A stretch of DNA of 20,325 nucleotides, taken from assembly GCA_945870925.1 (NCBI GenBank), contig CAMBTZ010000007.1, forward strand, positions 1 to 20,325, read 5' to 3'. The notes beneath the pieces were generated by a model. The model searched no databases and had not been told where the DNA came from. It worked only from the letters and a program-made list of their open reading frames with translations. The DNA comes from Chlamydia trachomatis (lineage in GTDB: Bacteria > Chlamydiota > Chlamydiia > Chlamydiales > 2-12-FULL-49-11). The position numbers were made by a program, and so were the translations under genes. How positions within the stretch are numbered: position 1 is the stretch's first letter; the number at the start of each line of letters is the position of its first letter. This document shows positions 1 through 6,855 of this stretch, one piece after another.

Positions 1-457
1 GAAGCATAGGCAGTCTTTCCACCTTACAATCTCGTGGCAGATACCCCTGAAATACAAACTGCTGAGATTCTAACCCACAAAGCATCAATGCTAAGAATAT
101 AGAACAAGGACCTGGAATTGCAACCACATCAATATTTTTATCTTTGGCGCCATAAACTAATTTTGCTCCGGGATCTGCGATACATGGCAAGCCAACATCT
201 GCAATTATCCCCCACTTCTCACCTTTTAATAATGGCTGTAAAAGCGTTACAAAGTTTGTCGTATCTTTGTCTAAAACTTCCATCGGTTTTGTTTTAAGTT
301 TTTCAAAATCAAAATGCTTTAAATAGACTCTCGCCTCTTTTGGATGCTCTACAAAAAAGCCGTCCATTTGATTAACTATCTCTTCTAGTCCGCTTACAAA
401 ACTAAGTTTTGGATCAGCTTCCGGATGAAGCAAATTCGGTAGTAGGTAAAGTGTCAT
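1..457 (-). CDS. RsmI-like SAM-dependent methyltransferase, N-terminal part (cut by window start)
   Basis: The first 152 residues are present and the C-terminus lies outside the window. The protein belongs to the tetrapyrrole-methylase fold family related to RsmI (16S rRNA 2'-O-methyltransferase). It opens with MTLYLLPNLL, has the glycine/proline motif LPCIADPGA around residues 90-98 and the segment IPGPCSI around residues 113-119; these positions form the SAM-binding cleft in the family. It resembles the shorter RsmI-like proteins of Chlamydiae and Bacteroidetes rather than E. coli RsmI, so the substrate is uncertain. The ATG at 457 is chosen because LYLLPN is the usual family N-terminus. 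It starts inside the 3' end of holA, overlapping by 44 bases, which suggests translational coupling. Only a weak ribosome binding site (GGTGA) is visible. Confidence 0.8.
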   Translation of the reverse strand, partial: MTLYLLPNLLHPEADPKLSFVSGLEEIVNQMDGFFVEHPKEARVYLKHFDFEKLKTKPMEVLDKDTTNFVTLLQPLLKGEKWGIIADVGLPCIADPGAKLVYGAKDKNIDVVAIPGPCSIFLALMLCGLESQQFVFQGYLPRDCKVERLPML

Positions 458-1346
458 AATGAATCACCAATAAATCCCATAAAAGTGTTGGATCGAAGGA
501 GCTGGATTTAGCTTTCACTTCCCACTCAAATAAGAATAGGAGTCTGTCTATAAAATAAATAGGCCCCACTTTCTTACAAAACGGAAGATAGATGTCGATT
601 TGATTTTTTCGCAAAGAGGGCATCTGGCCCGATCTACAAATCTGAATCCCTAAATAAATATGGTGGCGCACAAGGGCAATCAAGGCTAAAACTTCCGAGA
701 GATCTTTAAACTCTTGCCTTTTTACACCTTTGCATTTCCAAACCAAAGCTTCTGCTATTTGCCAAGCTGTCACTTCTTTTTCTTGTTTAGTAATTTCTTC
801 AATATCTCTTTCTTCTATTGTTTTTCTTTCGCCTATATATAAAATAAGCTTTTCTACTTCATTTTTTAGCGCCGAAAAATCAGCTCCGATTTGCTCAAAT
901 AAACGATTAGCTACAAATTGCGAAATGGTCTTTCGTCCCTGTTTTGCTATCCTTTGAATTTCATCTACAAGCCGGTCTTTTTTCTCCCATGGCTTTTCTG
1001 CTGCCAAATCAAGACAGACAACTTCATTTTCTATCTCTTTATAAAAAGATGAAGTACATTTTTCTCCTGAATAGACAACAGTGACATCTTTAGAGATCCC
1101 TTTCAACCCTTTTTCAACCTCTAAATGAACAAGTCTCTCTTCTGAGAAAAGCCCCATCTCTAAACCTTCTTCGCCACTGCTAAAACTAAGCTTCGGTTTA
1201 TAATAGTTGAGAAACTTAAAAAGCTTATTCACATAAAATTTTCTTTCATAGGGGTCTTGAACCAAAATCAGGTAGATCTTAGAGAATTTATCAGGAGCTG
1301 CTTCCTTAAGCTGCTTTTCGAATGCAGCTACACTTTTTAACTTCAT
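414..1346 (-). CDS. holA: DNA polymerase III subunit delta (clamp-loader subunit)
   Basis: The 310-residue protein looks like HolA, the delta subunit that opens the beta sliding clamp during replication (E. coli HolA is 343 residues). The N-terminal part carries the divergent nucleotide-binding-like fold, and the middle (about residues 120-205) has the typical delta segment with DRLVDEIQRIAKQ, FVANRLFEQIGADFSALKNE and EKLILYIGE, followed by a helical collar domain. Delta is weakly conserved between phyla, so the call rests on the order of these segments and on length. The start at 1346 faces the RING-like gene across a short divergent intergenic region. Its 3' end overlaps the RsmI-like gene downstream. 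Confidence 0.75.
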   Translation of the reverse strand: MKLKSVAAFEKQLKEAAPDKFSKIYLILVQDPYERKFYVNKLFKFLNYYKPKLSFSSGEEGLEMGLFSEERLVHLEVEKGLKGISKDVTVVYSGEKCTSSFYKEIENEVVCLDLAAEKPWEKKDRLVDEIQRIAKQGRKTISQFVANRLFEQIGADFSALKNEVEKLILYIGERKTIEERDIEEITKQEKEVTAWQIAEALVWKCKGVKRQEFKDLSEVLALIALVRHHIYLGIQICRSGQMPSLRKNQIDIYLPFCKKVGPIYFIDRLLFLFEWEVKAKSSSFDPTLLWDLLVIHYDTLPTTEFASSGS

Positions 1347-1377
1347 AAAGAAACTATAACACCTCGATTACCTTATC

Positions 1378-1404
1378 TTGAAGAATAATCTGATTCTTTA
1401 TACA
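1378..1404 (+). promoter_or_regulatory. Possible promoter for the RING-like gene and fabI
   Basis: TTGAAG at 1378-1383 and TATACA at 1399-1404 are separated by 15 bases, shorter than the ideal 17. The pair lies about 30 bases before the ATG at 1434. The spacer contains AAGAAT and ATTCTT as an inverted repeat (1381-1386 and 1393-1398). The divergent holA gene must have its own promoter in the same 87-base gap. The call is weak because of the spacing. Confidence 0.3.
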
Positions 1405-1433
1405 CTCTTTAAAAATTCAAGGAATTATTCAAC

Positions 1434-2186
1434 ATGTCAACCTCTACTTCACTAATCGATAGTTTTATACATGACTATGGAGACGATGTCACCTGTCTAC
1501 CTTGTATTGACCCTATTAGACTTCCTTGTGGACACCTCATTTCCAATAAGTACATTAGTATTTTGAGAGAAACCGGAGGTTTTTTCTGCCCAAAACGTCA
1601 TCTCTCTATTAAAGAAGCATCCTTTTCTCCCGATCAAACAGAAAAGCTTCCCCATATAAATGTATATATAGAACAGTTTGTTCAAAAAAATAGAACTGCT
1701 TTTTGTGAAAGTTATGAGACGATAAAAGCACGCTCTGACAAATTTTATGAAAATTATTTTGAACATATTCGTAATTTTAGTGAAATTGAATTAGGTTTAT
1801 CTCATTTTACAGGTAGGCTTACCCATTTTAAAATCAATAAATTAGAGTTTTATTCCACATCTTCAGAAGGGGCAATACCATCTATATTGCTAAAAATAAA
1901 CGGCATAACAAAAATACTCCCACTTCCTGATCATCTTGCTCTACATATTCATAGTCTTGCAAAATTAATAGGCCCTTTTTCTATTTCCTCAGAAGCTGGA
2001 CTAGATGGTATTCAAAAAAAAATGATCCGAAGATTACCCAACCATTCTACAAGAATTATTTGGCAGAAAACTTTTTATAATCCTAAACCTAAAGAGAATA
2101 AAAAACTAATTTTTGCCTTCTTGCTAGTAACTCTCATTGTCGCCTATTATTTAGCTAATAAAGCAAGAGGGTACTATGGAAAATAA
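1434..2186 (+). CDS. RING-like zinc-binding, tail-anchored membrane protein of unknown function
   Basis: The 250-residue protein has no signal peptide. Near its N-terminus (residues 21-56) there is a compact cysteine/histidine cluster: C21-x2-C24-x7-C32-x-H34-x17-C52-x3-H56, including CLPC, LPCGH and FCPKRH. The CxxC...CGH...CP order resembles RING/U-box domains of ubiquitin ligases, but a full RING needs eight ligands and only six are seen, so it may be degenerate. Residues 60-220 are mixed charged and hydrophobic sequence I do not recognise. Residues 225-241 are a single hydrophobic segment flanked by lysines, ending nine residues from the C-terminus, which is a tail-anchor layout. The gene overlaps fabI by 11 bases. 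A role as a host-directed effector is inference; a plain zinc-binding membrane protein is equally possible. Confidence 0.6.
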   Translation: MSTSTSLIDSFIHDYGDDVTCLPCIDPIRLPCGHLISNKYISILRETGGFFCPKRHLSIKEASFSPDQTEKLPHINVYIEQFVQKNRTAFCESYETIKARSDKFYENYFEHIRNFSEIELGLSHFTGRLTHFKINKLEFYSTSSEGAIPSILLKINGITKILPLPDHLALHIHSLAKLIGPFSISSEAGLDGIQKKMIRRLPNHSTRIIWQKTFYNPKPKENKKLIFAFLLVTLIVAYYLANKARGYYGK

Positions 2187-3072
2187 GAGATTAGACGGAA
2201 AAATAGCTGTAATAATTGGTGTCGGTGATGATCAAGGATATGGCTGGGCTATTGCTCATGCCCTTGCAAATGAAGGGGCTAAAATCATTATTGGAACATG
2301 GACCCCCATCATGAAAATTTTTCAAATGTCTTGGGATTCCGGGAAATTTGATGAATCACGGAAACTGTCTAACGGCTCGTTAATGCACATTGAAAAAGTT
2401 TACTCAATTGATGCTATGTATGATACTCCAGAAGCCGTTCCTGAAGAGACTAAAACTAACAAACGTTACCAAGGATCAACCGGTTATACAGTCTCTGAAG
2501 TAGCAAAATCAATTGAGACCGATTTTGGGAAAATTGATATCCTTGTTCACTCTCTAGCAAACGGTCCTGAAGTTAAAAAACCCTTACTTGAAACCTCCAG
2601 AGAAGGCTACCTTTCAGCAGTCAGTTCTTCCTCCTACTCATTTGTCAGCCTTATTAAATATTTCGGACCCCTTATAAAGAGCGGCGGCTCAGCACTTAAT
2701 CTTACTTATATTGCCTCAAACAGAGTTGTCCCCGGTTATGGAGGCGGAATGAGCTCTGCAAAAGCAGCCCTTGAAAGCGACACAAGAACACTCGCCTTTG
2801 AAGCTGGTAGAAAATGGAAAATTCGGATCAATTCGATCTCTGCTGGCCCTTTAGCAAGTCGTGCTGCAAAAGCGATAGGATTTATTGAAAAAATGATCAA
2901 CTACTCACATGAAAATGCCCCTCTCCAAAAAGATCTAACATCATCTGAAATCGGTTTTGCTGCAACTTTCCTCCTTTCACCAGAAGCCTCTGCTATTACA
3001 GGAGTAGTATTGTTTGTTGACAACGGTCTTCATGCCATGGCCACCTCAACTGATAGCCCTGCTATTATTTAA
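2176..3072 (+). CDS. fabI: Enoyl-[acyl-carrier-protein] reductase (NADH), plant-type
   Basis: FabI catalyses the last step of each fatty-acid elongation cycle, reducing trans-2-enoyl-ACP with NADH in the cytoplasm. The 298-residue protein has a short-chain dehydrogenase Rossmann fold: the nucleotide loop GVGDDQGYGWAIA near residues 15-27, DILVHSLANG at 121-130, and the active-site Tyr188 and Lys196 in PGYGGGMSSAKAALES. The eight-residue step from Tyr to Lys and the GGGMSSAKAALES block match plastid enoyl reductases, whereas E. coli FabI has a seven-residue step; similarity of chlamydial and plant FabI is established. The ATG lies inside the end of the RING-like gene with GAGGG five bases upstream, so its translation may depend on that gene. 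Confidence 0.95.
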   Translation: MENKRLDGKIAVIIGVGDDQGYGWAIAHALANEGAKIIIGTWTPIMKIFQMSWDSGKFDESRKLSNGSLMHIEKVYSIDAMYDTPEAVPEETKTNKRYQGSTGYTVSEVAKSIETDFGKIDILVHSLANGPEVKKPLLETSREGYLSAVSSSSYSFVSLIKYFGPLIKSGGSALNLTYIASNRVVPGYGGGMSSAKAALESDTRTLAFEAGRKWKIRINSISAGPLASRAAKAIGFIEKMINYSHENAPLQKDLTSSEIGFAATFLLSPEASAITGVVLFVDNGLHAMATSTDSPAII

Positions 3073-3101
3073 GAACCTGTCCTAAGAAGTTCTATTTTTT
3101 T
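3072..3101 (+). terminator. Weak possible terminator after fabI
   Basis: AGAAC (3072-3076) can pair with GTTCT (3089-3093), followed by a run of seven T (3095-3101). The stem is only five base pairs with a 12-base loop, so it is a weak candidate. It overlaps the 3' end of the convergent gene. Confidence 0.3.
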
Positions 3102-5212
3102 GATCCAAATGCCTGTTTAGCAATAGCTCCTATAGTGCCGGGTTTTAATTCTCTGTGATTTGGAATAGGAAACGTTCTGCCATCAGGCATTTGATAAACA
3201 GCATGCCTTCCTGTTCGAACACGATGTGCGCCGAGACTTTTGAGATAAGCGATAATATCATCACTTTTTCTATAAGATCGTAATTGTAAAATTTGATCTT
3301 GTTCTTCTGCTGTTATTGAAATTCCACTAGAGGGACTAGGTTCTCTTACCTCAGAAGAGCTGCTAACAGAAGCATCTACCGCTCCTGCTGCTAGTTCCAT
3401 CATGCTAGGGGAGTGTCTTTTACCTGAACTACTAGCTGCGGCCGTTGGAAGCGACCCTAGTCTTGGATCGGCTTGAGGTTTTGATTTTTTACCCTCTTTG
3501 ATTATTTCTAGCTCATCTAAAAAGTCCTGAATCGAATGAGCCTCAAACTTTTCTAAGGGGGCGAAAAAATCAGAAAGAGTTTCCAAGAGTTCCCCTGTAA
3601 TAATTATATTTTCTAAAGTAGAAGAAGCACTTAACCAATTTAAAATCTCTGTAGCTTCCCTAGAACTCTGTCTTTGCAACTCTTTAAATTCATTTTTAAC
3701 TTTATCTAAAAATCCTCTAATTTTTTCGTATGAGTTTTGCGCATCCTGAAAAACATAAAGCCTTGTTGTCAAGCCAATAAGCGCGCTACATTCTACTGAT
3801 CCTGTGTTGCTCGCCTTTTCGATAAACGCATGTGCAATCGGAATAAATTTATCCATGCACTCCCTTAATTTTATAAGCTGAATGGGACTCTTTAAAAAAA
3901 GATCGTGTACTAATCTAGCTTGTTTAGAAACCCTACCAATATTCATGATTGCTAGCCTTTCCGGAGGCTCATAAGATGCACACTGATCCATTAAAACCAA
4001 AAGATCGGTTAATTTAACTAGCGAAAATGGATACTTGCCGGCATCTGAAGTGCGTCTTGCTAAAAATGCAAATTGACCTGCAAGAGTGGACATAATATCT
4101 TGGTATGAAAAAAGATCTAAATTTATATTTGAGAGAGTGCGCAAAAATGCCGTTGTTGTTTTTTCAACAGGGCCATATCCACCCATCATTTCTGTAGCTT
4201 GAAAGAAAGTAATCTTTCTTTCGATAAGACCTCTTCTTACAGCTCCGGTCGGATATTTAATCTGAAGTGTACTTATTATTTCGCAATATAACTGACTTAA
4301 ATTGATAAGCTTTTTTAACACACCTTTAAATCCAACTTTTGAAAGATCTTTTTCTATTAAGATCAACTCCTCTTCCAAAAATGGACAACCGATTAAAGCA
4401 GCCTTCTTTTCCCTCCAAATAGCTCTAAATTGGAGAAACATATTTATACGCGCGCACGTAGATGAAAGATCTAAAGGAATTTGGTTTTTAAAAATTAGCC
4501 CGAGCGGCGCCTCCATAAGCCAGTACATATTGCTATCTGTTTCCCAGCATTCCCTCATAATCTGTAAAAGATCATTTATCTTATTTTTTAAACCCGCTGC
4601 AATTATCAAAGAATCGTCTGTCCTCCCTGCCTTAATAACAAAATCAAGAGTATCTATTGATCCAATAGCTGCATTTAAAACTTTTTGACAAGATGCTATA
4701 GAAGATCTGCTTGATTCCATGCATTCAATCTCACTCTCTTTTATCGTTGACCAAGCAACACCTTGACCATTAACCTCAATGTAAGATAAGTTTTTGAAAA
4801 ACCAGTGCACAACAACAAATCTCACATCATTTAGTAGACTTTGAATTTTAGCACTTTGATTGAAATTTTCTCTTGTTAGATCCTCAAGCTGGCACATAAT
4901 CAGATGAAATTCATTTACAACAACATCTATTGGCGTAACAACACCTACTAACGGATACCTCTTAACGCCTTCAGAGATTATGTTAAAAAATCGTTCTGAT
5001 ATTGTTGTTCTATGTAAAAATGTAGTTTTAAGCTCATCTGATATAAAAATCTCAACAATTCCATCCCCTCTCTTCATTAAAACGCCATTATAAAGCAGAG
5101 GATTTTCCTCAAATCTTTCTCTTGACATAAGAGATTCAGTATCTGGTATAGCAGGAGGCAACCCCCAAGAAAAAGGTAAGTAATTTTTCAACGCACATAC
5201 TAGACTATCCAT
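3092..5212 (-). CDS. Large protein of unknown function with C-terminal HicA-like domain
   Basis: I do not recognise the first ~580 residues of this 706-residue protein: they are mostly helical in appearance, with no signal peptide and no clear membrane segment. Residues about 580-635 are a Ser/Pro/Ala-rich linker. Residues about 647-704 look like a complete HicA (YcfA) domain, the small double-stranded-RNA-binding-like fold of mRNA interferase toxins: SDDIIAYLKSLGAHR, then GRHAVYQMPDGRTFPIPNH, then ELKPGTIGAIAKQAF. His670 in the G-R-H triplet sits where HicA has its catalytic histidine. HicA is normally a free ~60-residue toxin paired with HicB; here it is a tail on a long protein and no HicB gene is adjacent. 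The start at 5212 has GAGG six bases upstream and a promoter at 5241-5270. It could be an effector or an RNA-binding protein. Confidence 0.7.
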   Translation of the reverse strand: MDSLVCALKNYLPFSWGLPPAIPDTESLMSRERFEENPLLYNGVLMKRGDGIVEIFISDELKTTFLHRTTISERFFNIISEGVKRYPLVGVVTPIDVVVNEFHLIMCQLEDLTRENFNQSAKIQSLLNDVRFVVVHWFFKNLSYIEVNGQGVAWSTIKESEIECMESSRSSIASCQKVLNAAIGSIDTLDFVIKAGRTDDSLIIAAGLKNKINDLLQIMRECWETDSNMYWLMEAPLGLIFKNQIPLDLSSTCARINMFLQFRAIWREKKAALIGCPFLEEELILIEKDLSKVGFKGVLKKLINLSQLYCEIISTLQIKYPTGAVRRGLIERKITFFQATEMMGGYGPVEKTTTAFLRTLSNINLDLFSYQDIMSTLAGQFAFLARRTSDAGKYPFSLVKLTDLLVLMDQCASYEPPERLAIMNIGRVSKQARLVHDLFLKSPIQLIKLRECMDKFIPIAHAFIEKASNTGSVECSALIGLTTRLYVFQDAQNSYEKIRGFLDKVKNEFKELQRQSSREATEILNWLSASSTLENIIITGELLETLSDFFAPLEKFEAHSIQDFLDELEIIKEGKKSKPQADPRLGSLPTAAASSSGKRHSPSMMELAAGAVDASVSSSSEVREPSPSSGISITAEEQDQILQLRSYRKSDDIIAYLKSLGAHRVRTGRHAVYQMPDGRTFPIPNHRELKPGTIGAIAKQAFGSKK

Positions 5213-5240
5213 AACTAACCTCTAATAAAATTTCCGTATA

Positions 5241-5270
5241 GTTATACCATGCATACTCCTATTATGTCAT
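5241..5270 (-). promoter_or_regulatory. Promoter of the HicA-tailed gene
   Basis: On the minus strand, ATGACA (5265-5270) and TATAAC (5241-5246) are 18 bases apart, each one mismatch from the sigma-70 consensus, and the -10 is preceded by TG as in extended -10 promoters. The predicted transcript would begin near 5234, about 22 bases before the start codon. It lies back to back with the plus-strand promoter at 5278-5308. Confidence 0.6.
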
Positions 5271-5277
5271 TCCAGAA

Positions 5278-5308
5278 TTGAAATTTTTTATAGAAATATT
5301 TCTATAAT
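5278..5308 (+). promoter_or_regulatory. Promoter of the FliO-like gene, overlapped by a 20-bp palindrome
   Basis: TTGAAA (5278-5283) and a perfect TATAAT (5303-5308) are separated by 19 bases. The predicted transcript begins near 5315, so translation must start downstream, supporting the ATG at 5358. A perfect 20-bp palindrome (5288-5307, half-site TTATAGAAAT) fills the spacer and runs into the -10 element, the position of an operator for a dimeric repressor. Confidence 0.6.
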
Positions 5309-5357
5309 GCTGTCATTGCCCCTAGACGAAAAAAGAAAAAAAGGCGATAAGATACCT

Positions 5358-5759
5358 ATGAAGTGGCTATTTTTTATTCTTTTTCCTATGCTGGTCTTTG
5401 CAGTCGATGAACCTTCTCCGCCCCTCTTAGATTCTGAACAGGTTATGGAAGAGACCGCCCCTCATGATGTATCCTCAGACATGTATCAGAAACAATTCTA
5501 TCGAACCTTTATATTGATCCTCATTATAGTAGTAGGCTCTTTTGCCCTTATTTGGGTTATGCGCAAGTATTCAAAAGACCGACCCTTTCAAGTGAATCAT
5601 AAAAAAAATATAAAAATACTAGAACGAAGACAAATTAGCCCTAACACCTTTCTCTATCATTTACAAATTGGTAATAAGCAGGTTGTCATCTCGGAGTCTA
5701 AGTACGAGGTGAAAGTGATTGCCAATCTTGACTGGGATGAATCCGATCCCTCTGTATAA
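5358..5759 (+). CDS. Small single-pass membrane protein resembling FliO
   Basis: With the start at 5358 the protein has 133 residues. It begins with a signal-like hydrophobic stretch (MKWLFFILFPMLVFA), then an acidic, proline-containing segment, a transmembrane helix at about residues 49-68, and a cytosolic tail. The tail contains KNIKILERRQISPNTFLYHLQIGNKQ (written here as overlapping parts: IKILERRQISP, FLYHLQIGNKQ), the layout of FliO, a small assembly factor of the flagellar/type III export gate (IKVLERxPL...LYLVEVGxK). An earlier in-frame ATG at 5307 lies within the predicted -10 element and has no ribosome binding site, so it is rejected. The type III cluster starts 91 bases downstream. 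Alternative: an unrelated small membrane protein with a similar beta-rich tail. Confidence 0.55.
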   Translation: MKWLFFILFPMLVFAVDEPSPPLLDSEQVMEETAPHDVSSDMYQKQFYRTFILILIIVVGSFALIWVMRKYSKDRPFQVNHKKNIKILERRQISPNTFLYHLQIGNKQVVISESKYEVKVIANLDWDESDPSV

Positions 5760-5767
5760 TCACTTTA

Positions 5768-5794
5768 AATCTCTAAAATAATATTTAAGGGATT
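5768..5794 (+). other. Hairpin between the FliO-like gene and the translocon cluster
   Basis: AATCTCTAAAAT (5768-5779) pairs with ATTTAAGGGATT (5783-5794) around a 3-base loop, with one G-T pair and one mismatch. No T-run follows, so it is not a typical intrinsic terminator. It may mark the boundary or stabilise the transcript end. Confidence 0.4.
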
Positions 5795-5850
5795 GAAATT
5801 TAAGGTCATTTCGTGCGAAACTGGTGGAAGCTAAGTGGAGGACAAACCTT

Positions 5851-6372
5851 ATGGCAGAAACAAACATCTATCTAGAAAATATTAAATTATTAGATGCTTA
5901 CAATAGTTTTCATATAAGCGAACTTGAACGTCTTCAAGGAGAAGAAGCTTTTATTGAAGAGGAATCAGGTTTATTTAACTATTTTATGGAAGAGCTCCAA
6001 AAAATTGAGATGGCAGCTAAAAAAGATAATAAGAATGAAATTCAACTTTCTGAAGAAATGCAACAAAAGATACGAGAATTTCAAACCATATATTGGCCTC
6101 GAATTTCAGAAAGACACAAGGGCGCTATACCTGAACATAGAAATCCTTTTCCTGATTATGCCTGTTCAGCCAAAATTAAAGTTTCAGATATTACTGAAAT
6201 TAAAGGAAGATTAGCCTATTTAGCTAATCAGCAAGATCACACTCTTAGCAAGCACGCAAGACAATATCAACGTATTATTAATGATGACTATCACTGCACA
6301 AACATGATGACCCATCAAAATACGAGAGATCCTATGATTAAAAAATGCATAGATAATCAAAAAGTACACTAG
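5851..6372 (+). CDS. Unknown helical protein, first gene of the type III translocon cluster
   Basis: The 173-residue protein has no signal peptide or membrane segment. It is charged and largely helical, with a Glu-rich N-terminal half (ELERLQGEEAFIEEES) and a basic, His-rich C-terminus. I do not recognise a domain. The ATG at 5851 is chosen over the in-frame GTG at 5824 because GGAGG (5837-5841) sits nine bases before it. The chaperone gene starts six bases after its stop, so the two are probably one transcript. In C. trachomatis a small gene of unknown function (CT577) also lies in the corresponding operon between the chaperone and CopB; whether this protein is related is not visible from sequence alone. 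A role in secretion is inferred only from position. Confidence 0.6.
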   Translation: MAETNIYLENIKLLDAYNSFHISELERLQGEEAFIEEESGLFNYFMEELQKIEMAAKKDNKNEIQLSEEMQQKIREFQTIYWPRISERHKGAIPEHRNPFPDYACSAKIKVSDITEIKGRLAYLANQQDHTLSKHARQYQRIINDDYHCTNMMTHQNTRDPMIKKCIDNQKVH

Positions 6373-6378
6373 GTAAAT

Positions 6379-6855
6379 ATGTCACTTTCAAAGGAAATTC
6401 TCCACTCCCCTGATATCGAAGAAGTTTTGAAATCATTGCAAAGCAAGCTTGATACAAACGGAGGGCTTTTGCCAAGTGAATTTGAAGAAGAAGACATAAC
6501 ACTCCTTTATGAGCTAGCCTATAACCTCTATCAAGGGAACGACTATTCACAAGCAGGAGATATCTTCCAAAGACTTGTTATTGCAAAACCATTTGAACCT
6601 AGATATTGGCAAGCATTTGCATCTTGCTTGCACGTTCAAAAAAAATATCAAGAAGCTCTAGTCCCATGGAGCATGTGGTGCCTTATTGACGAAGAGAATC
6701 CTTTCCCACACTTTCATGCAGCTGAATCTCTTTTTTCTCTCGGCGATATAAATGAAGGTCTAAAAGCATTAAAAGCAGCTGAGAATCGTGACGAAAAAGG
6801 GGTGTTAAAAGACAAAATAGATGGGCTACGCCTGGCTTGGAGAGATTATGCCTAG
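6379..6855 (+). CDS. Type III secretion class II chaperone, LcrH/SycD family
   Basis: The 158-residue protein matches the size and TPR layout of LcrH/SycD chaperones, which bind the two translocator proteins in the cytoplasm before export. Three tetratricopeptide repeats can be read at about residues 41-74 (LLYELAYNLYQGNDYSQAGDIF), 75-108 (YWQAFASCLHVQKKYQEAL) and 109-136 (FHAAESLFSLGDINEGLKAL), after an N-terminal helix. The motif longer than 20 residues is quoted only in part. Next to it is a CopB-like translocator with a PxLxxP chaperone-binding motif, which supports the call. The stop overlaps the translocator start by eight bases. The ribosome binding site before 6379 is weak, so it may be translated by coupling from the upstream gene. 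Confidence 0.88.
   Translation: MSLSKEILHSPDIEEVLKSLQSKLDTNGGLLPSEFEEEDITLLYELAYNLYQGNDYSQAGDIFQRLVIAKPFEPRYWQAFASCLHVQKKYQEALVPWSMWCLIDEENPFPHFHAAESLFSLGDINEGLKALKAAENRDEKGVLKDKIDGLRLAWRDYA

Noticed and set aside
4302..4688. 128-residue plus-strand reading frame inside the HicA-tailed gene
   Set aside because: Antisense shadow of a long intact coding region, without ribosome binding site or family signature.
5307..5357. Upstream in-frame ATG extending the FliO-like protein by 17 residues
   Set aside because: It lies within a predicted -10 element, has no ribosome binding site and would bury the signal-like segment.
5809..5820. Short dyad TTTCG-TG-CGAAA before the translocon cluster
   Set aside because: Two-base loop and five-base arms are too small to support a function.
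5924..6214. 96-residue reading frame inside the first gene of the translocon cluster
   Set aside because: Lys/Ile-rich out-of-frame shadow of an AT-rich gene; the main frame has a strong ribosome binding site.
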